Assembly: GCF_036549215.1 (NCBI RefSeq)
Contig: NZ_CP144371.1
Coordinates: 186,001-250,000, forward strand
Source: Candidatus Blochmannia sp. SNP
GTDB taxonomy: Bacteria; Pseudomonadota; Gammaproteobacteria; Enterobacterales; Enterobacteriaceae
DNA: 64,000 nt
Direction: 5' to 3'
How positions within the stretch are numbered: position 1 is the first letter of the stretch; every line of letters begins with the position of its first letter. The notes under the pieces are model-generated. The model searched no databases and was not told the DNA's origin. It was given only the letters and a program-made list of their open reading frames with translations. Positions 9,349 through 19,502 of the stretch are shown here, one piece after another. Position numbers and translations under genes: made by a program.

Positions 9349-10269
9349 ATGAATACAGCAAATTTTATTTGGTTTAATGGAGATATCATACCATGGCAAG
9401 AAGCTAAAATACATGTAATGTCTCATTCTCTGCACTATGGATCATCAGTATTTGAAGGTATGAGATGTTATGATTCATATAAGGGACCTGTTATATTTCG
9501 TAATCGCGAACACATACAAAGATTACATAATTCCGCAAAAATTTATCGTATGCCCATTTCTTGGAGTATCAACAATTTAATGCAAGCATGTAAAGTTATT
9601 ATTCATGAAAATAATTTAATTAATGCATATATTCGTCCTATAGTATTCATTGGAGACATAGGAATGAAAATTAATCCAGATCTTGGATATACCACAGACG
9701 TTGCTATAGCAGCTTTCTCTTGGTCATCTTATTTGGGAGAAAATTCTTTAACACAAGGGATTGATGTGATGATATCTTCTTGGAACAGAGTACCAGCGAA
9801 TACTCTTCCAAGCTCAGCTAAAGCTGGCGGAAATTACTTATCATCCATGTTAATTAGTAATGAAGCTTTCAGAAATGGTTATCACGAAGGAATTGGGTTA
9901 GATATATACGGTTATATTTCAGAAGGAGCTGGTGAAAACTTATTTGAAGTTAAAGATAACATTATCTTAACCCCACCACGTGCCTCCTCTATATTACCTG
10001 GAATTACACGAGATTCTATTATTAAATTAGCGATAAATACTGGTTTGGAAGTACAAGAACAAGTATTATCTCGTGAGTCTTTGTATACAGCGGATGAAAT
10101 ATTTATGTCGGGTACTGCTGCAGAAATAATTCCAGTACGTAGCGTAGATGGAATTCAAGTAGGTACTGGCAGATGTGGACCCATTACTAAAAAATTACAG
10201 GATTTATTTTTTAACTTATTTACTGGAGCAACTGAAGATCTATGGGGCTGGTTAGATCCAGTCAATTAG
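9349..10269 (+). CDS. ilvE: Branched-chain amino acid aminotransferase
   Basis: PLP (fold type IV) transaminase performing the last step of Ile, Leu and Val synthesis. 306 residues against 309 in E. coli. The PLP lysine is K158 in SSAKAGGNYLSS; SHSLHYGSSVFEG (residues 25-37) and FMSGTAAEI near the C-terminus are conserved. A ribosome binding site (aggaag) precedes the ATG. It lies 48 bp after ilvM and 45 bp before ilvD. Buchnera lacks this gene and relies on its host, so its presence helps to place the organism. Confidence 0.95.
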   Translation: MNTANFIWFNGDIIPWQEAKIHVMSHSLHYGSSVFEGMRCYDSYKGPVIFRNREHIQRLHNSAKIYRMPISWSINNLMQACKVIIHENNLINAYIRPIVFIGDIGMKINPDLGYTTDVAIAAFSWSSYLGENSLTQGIDVMISSWNRVPANTLPSSAKAGGNYLSSMLISNEAFRNGYHEGIGLDIYGYISEGAGENLFEVKDNIILTPPRASSILPGITRDSIIKLAINTGLEVQEQVLSRESLYTADEIFMSGTAAEIIPVRSVDGIQVGTGRCGPITKKLQDLFFNLFTGATEDLWGWLDPVN

Positions 10270-10314
10270 CAATTGTGAACATTCAACATTTAAAATACTG
10301 GAGTTTAAATATAT

Positions 10315-12165
10315 ATGCCTCAATATCGCTCTACTACTACTACACATGGTCGTAATATGGCTGGTGCTCGAGCATTATGGCGCGCTACAGGCATGACCAC
10401 CGAAGATTTTGATAAAATGATTATTGCTGTAGTTAATTCATTTACCCAATTTGTTCCTGGTCACGTGCATTTACGAAATGCAGGGACATTAGTTTCTGAA
10501 CAAATTAATATTAACGGAGGGGTTGCAAAAGAGTTTAATACTATTGCAATAGATGATGGAATTGCCATGGGCCATAGTGGCATGCTATATTCTTTACCAT
10601 CTAGGGATCTTATTGCTGATTCAGTAGAATACATGATCAATGCCCATTGTGTCGATGCTATGGTGTGTATTTCTAATTGCGATAAAATAACACCTGGAAT
10701 GTTAATGGCAGCATTGCGCTTAAATATTCCAACCATCTTTATATCAGGTGGTCCAATGGAATCTGGCACAATCACTCTATCTAATAAAGATATTAAACTT
10801 AATTTAATTGATGCAATAACTTCTGCCGCAAATCCTAATATTTCTAATATTGACCAACAAAACATCGAAGAAGAAGCATGTCCTACATGTGGATCTTGCT
10901 CAGGAATGTTCACTGCAAATTCTATGAATTGTTTAACAGAAGCGCTAGGATTAGCTCAACCAGGAAATGGGTCATTGTTAGCTACTCATTCTGATCGAAA
11001 AAAATTATTTTTAAATGCTGGTAAATATATTGTCCACTTAGCAAAATCTTATTATGAAGAAAATAATTATTCTGTTTTGCCTCGTAATATAGCTAATAAA
11101 TCTTCTTTTGAAAATGCAATGATGTTAGACATTGCAATGGGTGGATCCACCAATACTGTATTGCACTTACTTGCAGCCGCACAAGAAGGAGAAATAGATT
11201 TTACTATGGCAGATATTGATAGATTATCTCGAAAAGTACCACATCTGTGTACAGTAGCTCCAAATACTCAACAATATCATATGGAAGATTTTCATCGAGC
11301 TGGGGGAGTAATGGGTATACTTGGTGAATTAAATCGTTGTGGTCTATTACATAGAAATACACGAAATATATTAAATCAATCTTTATCAGAAACATTATTA
11401 AAGTATGATATTGTTTCCTGCGACAATATTGATTCAAAAAATATGTACGCTGCAGCTCCAGGCGGAGTACGTACTACACAAGCATTTACCCAGACAAACA
11501 GATGGGCTTCATTAGATATAGATCGTTGCTCTGGTTGTATTCGTAATCGCAAGCATGCTTATAGCCAAGATGGCGGTTTAGCGGTATTATATGGCAATCT
11601 TGCTATAGATGGTTGTCTTGTAAAAACAGCTGGAGTACATATAAACCTTCAAAAATTCTATGGCCCAGCTAAAGTCTATGAAAGCCAAGAAGATGCTGTT
11701 CAATCAATTCTAACAGGAAATGTGCATCCTGGAGATATAATTGTAATTCGATATGAAGGCCCAAAAGGAGGGCCAGGTATGCAAGAAATGCTATATCCAA
11801 CATCTTTTCTTAAATCTATGAGTTTGGATTTATGCTGTGCTTTAATTACAGATGGTAGATTTTCAGGTGGAACATCTGGTTTGTCTATTGGACATATATC
11901 TCCAGAAGCAGCTAATAAGGGATTAATCGGCTTAGTATATGACGGAGATATAATTAGTATTGATATCAGTGCGCGTAGTATTATCTTAGAAGTGTCTGAA
12001 TATGTACTAAAAACAAGATATGAATTAGAAATCGCTCGAGGCACCAAAGCATGGACTCCAACCAACAGAAATAGAAATATATCTACTTCTTTAAAAGCAT
12101 ATGCCCATTTAGTAACAAGTGCGGACAAGGGTGCTGTTCGTGATAAATCTAAGTTGTTGGGATAA
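10315..12165 (+). CDS. ilvD: Dihydroxy-acid dehydratase
   Basis: Iron-sulphur dehydratase making the 2-keto acids for Val/Leu and Ile. The length of 616 residues equals E. coli. Cluster cysteines are seen at C122 (SNCDKITPG) and C195 ([11 protein letters not shown]); [11 protein letters not shown] (81-90) and [12 protein letters not shown] near the C-terminus form the substrate and metal site. A ggag stretch lies upstream of the ATG. It depends on the cell's Fe-S assembly, and the carrier gene nfuA lies elsewhere in this window. Confidence 0.96.
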   Translation: MPQYRSTTTTHGRNMAGARALWRATGMTTEDFDKMIIAVVNSFTQFVPGHVHLRNAGTLVSEQININGGVAKEFNTIAIDDGIAMGHSGMLYSLPSRDLIADSVEYMINAHCVDAMVCISNCDKITPGMLMAALRLNIPTIFISGGPMESGTITLSNKDIKLNLIDAITSAANPNISNIDQQNIEEEACPTCGSCSGMFTANSMNCLTEALGLAQPGNGSLLATHSDRKKLFLNAGKYIVHLAKSYYEENNYSVLPRNIANKSSFENAMMLDIAMGGSTNTVLHLLAAAQEGEIDFTMADIDRLSRKVPHLCTVAPNTQQYHMEDFHRAGGVMGILGELNRCGLLHRNTRNILNQSLSETLLKYDIVSCDNIDSKNMYAAAPGGVRTTQAFTQTNRWASLDIDRCSGCIRNRKHAYSQDGGLAVLYGNLAIDGCLVKTAGVHINLQKFYGPAKVYESQEDAVQSILTGNVHPGDIIVIRYEGPKGGPGMQEMLYPTSFLKSMSLDLCCALITDGRFSGGTSGLSIGHISPEAANKGLIGLVYDGDIISIDISARSIILEVSEYVLKTRYELEIARGTKAWTPTNRNRNISTSLKAYAHLVTSADKGAVRDKSKLLG

Positions 12166-12173
12166 TATTATAA

Positions 12174-13724
12174 ATGAAAAAAATTAATTATTTTCTTCCT
12201 AATGCGCCCTGCCCCGCAGAATATCTACGAGCTGCTTTGAGTTCTCATGTGTATGAAGTAGCGCAAATAACACCATTACAGATTATGAGCAAATTATCCC
12301 AACGTTTCGAAAATATAGTATTAGTAAAACGTGAAGACAGACAACCAGTACATAGCTTTAAGCTACGTGGCGCTTATGCCATGATTTCAAGTCTCAATGA
12401 AGCACAAAAATCTTCTGGAGTTGTTACAGCATCAGCAGGTAATCATGCTCAGGGAGTAGCTTTTTCTGCTACTCATCTTGGTATAACATCTTTAATTGTA
12501 ATGCCTACAAACACTGCAGATATAAAGATAGACGCAGTACGTAATTTTGGTGGAAAACCATTATTATGTGGAGCTAATTTTGATGAAGCTAACATTAAAG
12601 CTATATCTCTAGCTAATAAACATCAATTAACTTTCATTCCTCCATTCGACCACCCAACGGTTATAGCAGGTCAAGGAACATTGGCGATGGAATTACTACA
12701 ACAAGATGCTCATTTAGATCGTATTTTTGTTCCAGTAGGAGGAGGTGGGTTAGCTGCAGGTATTTCTGTTTTAATTAAACATCTTATGCCCCAAATAAAA
12801 GTTATAGGGGTTGAATCAGCAGAATCCGCTTCTTTATGCGCTGCATTATCTGCTGGAATGCCAGTATGGTTACATAAAGTAGGTTTATTTGCAGAAGGAG
12901 TAGCTGTACGATGCATTGGAAATGAAACATTTCGTTTATGTAAAAAATATTTAGATGATGTAATTACAGTAGATAATGATGCGATTTGTGCCGCGATAAA
13001 AGATTTATTTGAAGACGTACGCGCTATAGCTGAACCTTCAGGTGCTTTAGCATTGGCTGGAATGAAGAAATATATTCAACAATATGCAATACGGGGCGAA
13101 AGATTAGCTCATGTTCTTTCAGGTGCTAATATAAATTTTCATGAATTACGTTATATTTCAGAACGTTGCGAACTAGGAGAGCAACGAGAAGCATTGATGG
13201 CAATTACTATTCCAGAAAAAAAAGGTAGTTTTTTAGAATTCTATAAAATATTAGGAAACAGATCAGTAACAGAATTTAATTATCGTTATAATGGATCCAA
13301 AAAAGTTTGTATCTTCATTGGTATACGTTTAAAAAATGGACATGCTGAAAGAAAAATAATAATACAAGAAATACTCGCTAATGGTTTTCAAGTCATAGAT
13401 CTATCTGATGACGAAATGGCAAAATTACATGTTAGATATATGGTAGGGGCGCGTGTATTCCAGTCTTTACAGGAACGAATTTTCAGTTTCGAATTTCCAG
13501 AAGCTCCGGGAGCATTATTAAAATTTCTTTATACTTTAGGCGCGAATTGGAATATTTCTCTGTTTCATTATAGAAATCATGGTACTGATTACGGGCGTGT
13601 TCTGGCTGGATTTGAATTATCTAACCAAAAAGAAGAAAAAGAATTTGAACAATACCTATCTAAATTAGGATACGAATGGCATGATGTCACAGCTAATCCA
13701 GTGTTTGAGGTATTTTTAAATTAA
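12174..13724 (+). CDS. ilvA: Threonine dehydratase, biosynthetic
   Basis: PLP enzyme deaminating threonine to 2-ketobutyrate, the entry to isoleucine. 516 residues (E. coli 514): a catalytic domain with K63 in SFKLRGA, the phosphate-binding GGGGLAAG near residue 190, and the two C-terminal ACT-like domains that bind isoleucine and valine. Keeping the full regulatory region suggests feedback control still works. It begins 8 bp after ilvD. The divergent regulator ilvY expected after ilvA is absent. Confidence 0.95.
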   Translation: MKKINYFLPNAPCPAEYLRAALSSHVYEVAQITPLQIMSKLSQRFENIVLVKREDRQPVHSFKLRGAYAMISSLNEAQKSSGVVTASAGNHAQGVAFSATHLGITSLIVMPTNTADIKIDAVRNFGGKPLLCGANFDEANIKAISLANKHQLTFIPPFDHPTVIAGQGTLAMELLQQDAHLDRIFVPVGGGGLAAGISVLIKHLMPQIKVIGVESAESASLCAALSAGMPVWLHKVGLFAEGVAVRCIGNETFRLCKKYLDDVITVDNDAICAAIKDLFEDVRAIAEPSGALALAGMKKYIQQYAIRGERLAHVLSGANINFHELRYISERCELGEQREALMAITIPEKKGSFLEFYKILGNRSVTEFNYRYNGSKKVCIFIGIRLKNGHAERKIIIQEILANGFQVIDLSDDEMAKLHVRYMVGARVFQSLQERIFSFEFPEAPGALLKFLYTLGANWNISLFHYRNHGTDYGRVLAGFELSNQKEEKEFEQYLSKLGYEWHDVTANPVFEVFLN

Positions 13725-13782
13725 AAAATTATTTTTACAAAAAATTATTAAATTATTTTAACATTACTTAAAAAGGTATTTT

Positions 13783-15264
13783 ATGGCTAATTATTTTAAT
13801 ACATTAACTTTTATACAAAAATTAAAACATTTAAAAAAATGCCGATTTATGGGTCACAACGAATTTTCTAAAGGAATTCAAGCCTTATTATCTAAAAAAA
13901 TAGCTATAATAGGTTGTGGATCTCAAGGGTTAAATCAAGGTTTGAATATGAGAGACTCAGGTATAAATATTTCATACGCCTTGCGTCGAGAATCTATTAT
14001 TAATAAACAAGAATCGTGGTCAAGAGCGACACAGCACGGATTTACTATAGGAACTTATGAAGAAATTATTCCAACATCAGATATTATTATTAACTTAACT
14101 CCAGATAAAAACCACACAGCAGTAGTAAAAAAAATAGAACCTTTAATGAAACATAGATCTGTATTAGGCTATTCACATGGATTTCATATTGTAGAGGTTG
14201 GAGAAAAAATTCGTCAAGATATCACTGTCATAATGGTCGCTCCAAAATGTCCTGGTACAGAGGTTCGTCAAGAGTATCAACGAGGATTTGGGGTGCCTAC
14301 CTTAATTGCCGTACATAAAGAAAACAACGCATATAATATAGGTATGGAATTGGCAAAATCCTGGGCATTCGCACTTGGTAGCCACCGTGCTGGGGTATTA
14401 GAATCTTCATTTGTAGCAGAAGTTAAATCAGATCTTATGGGAGAACAAACCATTTTATGTGGAATGTTGCAAGCAGGATCAATTCTTTGTTTTGACTACA
14501 TGATTAATAATGGTATTGATGCTGGATACTCAGGAAAATTTATTCAATATGGTTGGGAAGTCATAACTGAAGCATTAAAACACGGAGGCATCACATTAAT
14601 GATGGATCGATTATCTAACATTGCTAAAATACGTGCTTTTACATTATCTGAAAAACTAAAAAATATATTGAAACCAATTTTTGAAAGACATATGGAAAAT
14701 ATACTTAATGGAGCATTTTCTGAGGAGATGATATCAGATTGGAAAAATAATGATTCTAAATTACTTATTTGGAGAAAAAAAACCAGTCAACTTCCATTAG
14801 AACAAGCGCCAAACTATCAACAAGAGATTTTGGATCAAACATATTTTGATCATGGAATATTAATGGTAGCCATAATAAAAGCAGGAGTAGAACTATCTTT
14901 TGACACAATGATAAAAGCTGGTATAGCTCCAGAATCAGCATACTATGAGTCATTACATGAATTACCTTTAATTGCAAATACTATAGCTCGAAAAAAATTA
15001 TATGAAATGAATACGGTAATTTCCGACACTGCAGAATATGGTAATTATTTGTTTTGCAACGCAGTAGTGCCTTTATTAAAAAAAACTATAATACCTAATT
15101 TAAAAAAAGGAGATTTAGGTATATCGCCCGAAGAAACTAAAATAGATAATATTATTTTACGTAATACTAATGCAATGATTAGAAATCATGCAATAGAAAA
15201 AGTTGGAATTAAATTAAGAAGTCATATGCAAAACATGAAAAATTTATCGTTTATTAATAATTAG
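13783..15264 (+). CDS. ilvC: Ketol-acid reductoisomerase, class II
   Basis: NADPH- and Mg-dependent isomerisation and reduction of acetolactate/acetohydroxybutyrate. 493 residues, the long enterobacterial class (E. coli 491). The Rossmann motif GCGSQG is at 44-49. Catalytic H132 is in YSHGF, and the metal ligands D217 and E221 are in SDLMGEQ. The duplicated C-terminal knotted domain is complete, including [23 protein letters not shown] ribosome binding site (aaaagg) precedes the ATG. IlvY, the LysR activator that lies divergent to ilvC in E. coli, is missing, and ilvC sits 58 bp behind ilvA. It may now be read from the ilvG promoter. Confidence 0.96.
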   Translation: MANYFNTLTFIQKLKHLKKCRFMGHNEFSKGIQALLSKKIAIIGCGSQGLNQGLNMRDSGINISYALRRESIINKQESWSRATQHGFTIGTYEEIIPTSDIIINLTPDKNHTAVVKKIEPLMKHRSVLGYSHGFHIVEVGEKIRQDITVIMVAPKCPGTEVRQEYQRGFGVPTLIAVHKENNAYNIGMELAKSWAFALGSHRAGVLESSFVAEVKSDLMGEQTILCGMLQAGSILCFDYMINNGIDAGYSGKFIQYGWEVITEALKHGGITLMMDRLSNIAKIRAFTLSEKLKNILKPIFERHMENILNGAFSEEMISDWKNNDSKLLIWRKKTSQLPLEQAPNYQQEILDQTYFDHGILMVAIIKAGVELSFDTMIKAGIAPESAYYESLHELPLIANTIARKKLYEMNTVISDTAEYGNYLFCNAVVPLLKKTIIPNLKKGDLGISPEETKIDNIILRNTNAMIRNHAIEKVGIKLRSHMQNMKNLSFINN

Positions 15265-15503
15265 AAATCCAAACTGTAATCATACGGTAATTTCAAGTTA
15301 TCTTGTTATCACGAAGGATCATATAGCCGATAATCTAAATACAATAAATATTTTAAATAAAAGTAATAGAAATTAATATTAAATGACCAATTATGTAAAT
15401 GATAGCAAACACTAATTAATTTAAGATATATACTAAAATAAATAATTATTATTATCATTATATGTATATTATAATTAATAAAAACAGGTTATAAGGAGAA
15501 TAA

Positions 15504-15839
15504 ATGAATCATATAGTAAATTTGACAGATTCTAATTTTAAAGAAAAGGTATTAAACTCTATCAATCAAGAAAGTACGCCATTTTTAATTGATTTTTGGG
15601 CTGAATGGTGTAATCCCTGTAAAGCAATGATACCTATTTTAGAAGACATAGCTATAGAATTTCATGATAAACTAAAAATAGCAAAATTAAATATAGATGA
15701 AAATCCAATCACTACTAAAAACTATGGCATTAGAAGTATTCCAACGTTATTATTAATTCGTCATGGAACAGTATTATCTACTAAAATAGGATTATTATCT
15801 AAACAAAAATTACAAGAATTTTTAAAAACATATATATAG
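15504..15839 (+). CDS. trxA: Thioredoxin 1 with CNPC active site
   Basis: Small cytosolic disulfide reductase. At 111 residues it is collinear with E. coli Trx1 (109). The buried acid is D30, WAEWC precedes the active site, SIPTLLL carries the cis-proline, and the C-terminal helix is present. The active site reads W35-C36-N37-P38-C39-K40 (tgt aat ccc tgt), so the usual glycine of CGPC is asparagine. A good ribosome binding site (aaggag) precedes the ATG. It lies between ilvC and rho as in E. coli, with rep, gpp and rhlB gone. Confidence 0.94.
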   Translation: MNHIVNLTDSNFKEKVLNSINQESTPFLIDFWAEWCNPCKAMIPILEDIAIEFHDKLKIAKLNIDENPITTKNYGIRSIPTLLLIRHGTVLSTKIGLLSKQKLQEFLKTYI

Positions 15840-15941
15840 GTTTCATACTTATTATTTAATACTTGTAATTTTTACAAATTTATCTTATATGTTAGTAGAC
15901 GTTTCTTTAAGATTATAGTAGAATAACAACCTATTGTTTTG

Positions 15942-15969
15942 TAATAAATCATAAATGTATGATTTATTA
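15942..15969 (+). terminator. Hairpin downstream of trxA
   Basis: Arms taataaatcata (15942-15953) and tatgatttatta (15958-15969) pair perfectly around a 4-nt loop. No T-run follows, so it may be a stabilising 3' hairpin rather than an intrinsic terminator. Confidence 0.45.
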
Positions 15970-16139
15970 GCAACGATTAAGAACACAGTAGTCATTGTAA
16001 TAGTAATAATAATGATTGTATAACGTAAACAAGATAGATTAAATGTAGACATATTTTCTAATATAGTTATGAAATTACTGGTGAATTTTTATAAATCTAT
16101 TTCTCTATGAAAATCCGATAATAAGAGAAGTAATGTTTT

Positions 16140-16188
16140 TTGATTATATACCTATTCTTTATGGTATTTAGAGGTGGTATATAATCAA
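16140..16188 (+). promoter_or_regulatory. Long-loop hairpin in the rho leader
   Basis: Arms ttgattatatacc (16140-16152) and ggtatataatcaa (16176-16188) are exact complements separated by 23 nt. The repeat sits about 115 bp before the rho start. It could influence leader RNA folding in autogenous control of rho; that role is inference. Confidence 0.4.
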
Positions 16189-16301
16189 GTGCTGTCATAC
16201 TCATACTATAAAGGAAATAATTATTATATTGTGTTGTACAATAAACCATATCTCTTTAATACCAACGGTATTGTATACCTCCAATTTAAGAATCCATAAC
16301 T

Positions 16302-17561
16302 ATGAATCTTACAAAATTAAAAAACATACCAGTTTCTGAGTTAGTACACCTGGGAGAAGGTATGGGTCTAGAAAATTTAGCACGCATGCGTAAGCAAGAC
16401 ATTATTTTTGCTATTTTTAAACAACATGCTAAAACTGGAGAAGATATTTTTGGGGATGGCGTATTAGAGATCTTACAAGATGGTTTTGGGTTTCTTAGGT
16501 CTAGTGATAGCTCCTATCTTGCAGGTCCAGATGATATTTATGTATCTCCTAGCCAAATTCGTCGTTTTAACTTACGTACTGGAGATACTATTTCTGGAAA
16601 AATTAGACCTCCAAAAGAAGGTGAACGTTATTTTGCATTACTTAAAGTAAGTGATGTAAATTATGATAAACCTGAAAATGCCCGTAATAAAATTTTATTT
16701 GAAAATCTCACCCCATTACATGCCAATTCACGATTACGTATGGAGCGAGGGAACGGTTCTACGGAAGATCTAACTGCAAGAGTATTAGATTTAGCGTCAC
16801 CAATTGGACGTGGTCAACGAGGTTTAATCGTAGCGCCTCCTAAAGCTGGAAAAACCATACTTTTACAAAATATTGCACAAAGTATTAGTCACAACTATCC
16901 AGACTGTGTACTGATAGTACTTTTGATAGATGAACGCCCAGAAGAAGTTACTGAAATGCAACGCTTAGTTCATGGAGAAGTAATTGCATCTACTTTTGAC
17001 GAACCAGCTTCTCGTCATGTACAAGTGTCTGAAATGGTAATTGAAAAAGCTAAACGATTAGTGGAACATAAAAAAGATGTCATAATTTTATTAGATTCCA
17101 TCACGCGATTAGCTAGAGCCTATAATACTATTGTACCTTCATCTGGAAAAGTGTTAACAGGAGGAGTCGATGCTAACGCTTTACATCGCCCAAAACGGTT
17201 TTTTGGAGCTGCTCGTAATATGGAAGAAGGAGGAAGTTTAACTATTATAGCTACTGCTTTAATTGATACTGGGTCAAAAATGGATGAAGTAATTTACGAA
17301 GAATTTAAGGGAACTGGAAATATGGAGCTACATCTATCAAGAAAAATAGCTGAAAAACGTGTTTTCCCAGCGATTGATTATAATCGATCTGGAACTAGAA
17401 AAGAAGAATTGTTAACTACTCAAGATGAGCTACAAAAAATATGGATTTTGCGTAAAATTATTCATCCAATGAGCGAAATTGACGCAATGGAATTTATGAT
17501 GAATAAACTATCTATGACAAAAACTAATGATGAGTTTTTTGATATGATGAAACGATGTTGA
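16302..17561 (+). CDS. rho: Transcription termination factor Rho
   Basis: Hexameric RNA helicase that terminates transcripts. The 419 residues equal E. coli Rho and are almost identical in the core. The N-terminal RNA-binding (CSD-like) domain includes DGFGFLRS. The Walker A segment APPKAGKT is near 178-185, the Q-loop region is [12 protein letters not shown], and the R-loop is [13 protein letters not shown]. No strong ribosome binding site is seen. Retention with intact RNA-binding and ATPase sites implies Rho-dependent termination still operates in this genome. Confidence 0.97.
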   Translation: MNLTKLKNIPVSELVHLGEGMGLENLARMRKQDIIFAIFKQHAKTGEDIFGDGVLEILQDGFGFLRSSDSSYLAGPDDIYVSPSQIRRFNLRTGDTISGKIRPPKEGERYFALLKVSDVNYDKPENARNKILFENLTPLHANSRLRMERGNGSTEDLTARVLDLASPIGRGQRGLIVAPPKAGKTILLQNIAQSISHNYPDCVLIVLLIDERPEEVTEMQRLVHGEVIASTFDEPASRHVQVSEMVIEKAKRLVEHKKDVIILLDSITRLARAYNTIVPSSGKVLTGGVDANALHRPKRFFGAARNMEEGGSLTIIATALIDTGSKMDEVIYEEFKGTGNMELHLSRKIAEKRVFPAIDYNRSGTRKEELLTTQDELQKIWILRKIIHPMSEIDAMEFMMNKLSMTKTNDEFFDMMKRC

Positions 17562-18066
17562 TTTATTATAATAATTATGAATTAAATATTAAAATGCGTT
17601 TTAAGAAATAATTACCTACAGTATTTTTATGTTAATCTGTTTTAACCAAATTTCATTATAAAACTTATTTAAGAGGAGCTGTTTGCACTTTTTATATTAT
17701 GTACTATACTATGAATATAATATTGTTATATACATGAATTTTATGCAATCACTTATTTTAAAAAAATATTTAAAACAGCATAAAACAACATACATTAAAT
17801 TTTAAGAATATATTCATGCATAAATAGTAATTTAATTAATTTATGTTCTAATATAGAGATATAGGATATTTTTATATTCTTTGCTTTATCTTATTAAAAT
17901 TTTTAAATAATATATAATTATATTGCATAGATAATTTTTAAAGAAACATATAAAACCTATAAAGTAGATTTTTATGTTCTTGTATAAAATAACTACACAC
18001 GATTAATTAAATTTATCTCCTTCGGCATAAAAAATGAATTAAATATATACGATACGCTGAATCAAT
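17562..18066. other. Gene-free gap between rho and the tRNA cluster
   Basis: 505 bp of AT-rich DNA. E. coli has the enterobacterial common antigen genes here (wecA onward); no relic is readable. The promoter of the tRNA cluster must lie at the right side, but no unambiguous one can be picked. Confidence 0.5.
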
Positions 18067-18140
18067 GCGTCCGTAACTCAATTGGATAGAGTATTGTCCT
18101 CCGAAGACAAAGGTTTCAGGTTCAAATCCTGTCGGACGCA
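18067..18140 (+). tRNA. tRNA-Arg (anticodon CCG)
   Basis: Acceptor stem GCGTCCG/CGGACGC, discriminator A at 18140, anticodon CCG at 18101-18103. First of four tRNAs in the order Arg-His-Leu-Pro, the same as the E. coli argX-hisR-leuT-proM operon. CCA is not encoded. Confidence 0.95.
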
Positions 18141-18183
18141 TTGATTTATTAAGAATTTTATGAAAAAATTAAGATTAATCTGT

Positions 18184-18257
18184 GGTGATTGTAGCTCAGT
18201 CGGTAGAGCTCTGGATTGTGGTTCCAGCAGTCGTGGGTTCGAATCCCATCAATCACC
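18184..18257 (+). tRNA. tRNA-His (anticodon GTG)
   Basis: Acceptor stem GTGATTG/CAATCAC with the extra 5' G (G-1 at 18184) facing discriminator C at 18257, the tRNA-His identity pair. The anticodon GTG is at 18218-18220. The bases after the discriminator are cat, so the CCA end is not encoded. Confidence 0.95.
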
Positions 18258-18290
18258 CATATTTAAAAAATAAAACAAAACCAACACTAA

Positions 18291-18376
18291 GCGAAGGTGG
18301 CGGAATTGGCAGACGCACTAGCTTCAGGAGTTAGTGTCTTTACAAAGACGTGAGGGTTCAAACCCCTTCCTTCGCA
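18291..18376 (+). tRNA. tRNA-Leu (anticodon CAG)
   Basis: Class II tRNA of 86 nt with a long variable arm. Acceptor GCGAAGG/CCTTCGC, discriminator A at 18376, anticodon CAG at 18325-18327. Third in the Arg-His-Leu-Pro cluster. No encoded CCA. Confidence 0.95.
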
Positions 18377-18507
18377 AAAAAGAATTATCATATTATGCAC
18401 AATAAATATCAGTTAATTAATTATTAGACTTAGATGTTAATAGATATAATACAGATACAAAATGCACAAAACCACCCCTACACAGAGAAAGAAATTTTAT
18501 AAATTAT

Positions 18508-18581
18508 CGGCGAGTGGCGCAGCTTGGTAGCGCTCCTGGTTTGGGACCAGGAAGTCGGAGGTTCAAATCCTCTCTCGCCGA
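18508..18581 (+). tRNA. tRNA-Pro (anticodon TGG)
   Basis: Acceptor CGGCGAG/CTCGCCG, discriminator A at 18581, anticodon TGG at 18542-18544. Last of the four-tRNA cluster. It is followed by ttc, so there is no encoded CCA. Confidence 0.95.
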
Positions 18582-18705
18582 TTCTCGTAAACTACATCAT
18601 AATAATTTTAAAATATTTCTACTGTTGTATTTCCTAAAATTTATATTTTTTTAATCAAAGCTGACTTATTTTAATATAAATTTAATATCCTCTATACCAT
18701 AAAGA

Positions 18706-19455
18706 TTAGGAATTTTTAACTAAAACATGGACTAGTACATCATTGTTTGCCGAACGTGCTATAATAATATCTGTCCAACCCAAAATTTTAGCTAATTTAG
18801 CTAAACGCAAACTTACCACTATAAGCCTACATCGTATTAACCAAGATGTGCGATAAAATTTAGGAATTAAATAATATAACTGTTTTAGTATTTCTCCAGA
18901 AGTAACTACTACCGTTTTAATATTCAATTCTAACAACTTATATGATTGCTCCTCTCCATTATACTGCAACAATTGTCTACGATAACATTCACAAGATAAC
19001 ACCAACGCGCCTCTCTTCTTAAGAGTATCGTCCAAAACGGTACGTCCATTATTACCTCTCAAAATAAGAACACGTTTCCCATAACTATAAATCAATTCAG
19101 GTAATTGTAATAAATTTTCACTTGTTTCTTTATCTTTAGGATATTTTGAAGTAATTCCTGATAATTTATACATCTTTATGCTAGTCGCACGACCAATGGA
19201 ATAATATACTAATTTAGTAGGCCAAGATATTCCTATACTAAGTAACTGGTTATGAGCATACTTAATTGCATTCTGAGATACAATACATAATAAATCTCCT
19301 GCAGAAAGTAGATTTAATCGTTGTTCCAAAAAAGACAGTGTTTTCCCCGTGGAAAAATAAATTAATGGTAAATGATGTGCGTATTTACCAATAGAAAGTA
19401 ATTTATTTACTAATTTCTCTCCATATGGAGATGGTCGAGTAATTAAAATGCTCAT
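18706..19455 (-). CDS. hemD: Uroporphyrinogen-III synthase
   Basis: Closes and rearranges hydroxymethylbilane to uroporphyrinogen III in haem synthesis. 249 residues (E. coli 246). The family is poorly conserved, but recognisable landmarks are the start ILITRPSPYGE, VSQNAI near residue 60, SIGRAT, RVLILRGNNGR, CECYRR and VVTSGEIL. It lies 47 bp downstream of hemC on the same strand as in E. coli; hemX and hemY, which follow there, are gone. Transcript end and the tRNA-Pro gene converge in the 124 bp to its left. Confidence 0.9.
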   Translation of the reverse strand: MSILITRPSPYGEKLVNKLLSIGKYAHHLPLIYFSTGKTLSFLEQRLNLLSAGDLLCIVSQNAIKYAHNQLLSIGISWPTKLVYYSIGRATSIKMYKLSGITSKYPKDKETSENLLQLPELIYSYGKRVLILRGNNGRTVLDDTLKKRGALVLSCECYRRQLLQYNGEEQSYKLLELNIKTVVVTSGEILKQLYYLIPKFYRTSWLIRCRLIVVSLRLAKLAKILGWTDIIIARSANNDVLVHVLVKNS

Positions 19456-19502
19456 ACTTAATTACACTAAATTTTATTGATATATATTTATCGTAAAATA
19501 TA

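Larger units (their letters stand above)
15840..16301. other. trxA-rho intergenic region with two hairpins
   Basis: 462 bp without a gene. A 12-bp hairpin with loop aatg lies at 15942-15969 and probably ends trxA. A 13-bp perfect repeat with arms at 16140-16152 and 16176-16188 lies in the rho leader. In E. coli rho is preceded by a leader where Rho terminates its own transcript; whether this leader does the same cannot be read from sequence. Confidence 0.55.

Noticed and set aside
10461..12128. Two long minus-strand frames inside ilvD (150 and 142 codons)
   Set aside because: Shadows of ilvD, whose plus-strand frame has all catalytic cysteines and the full family length.
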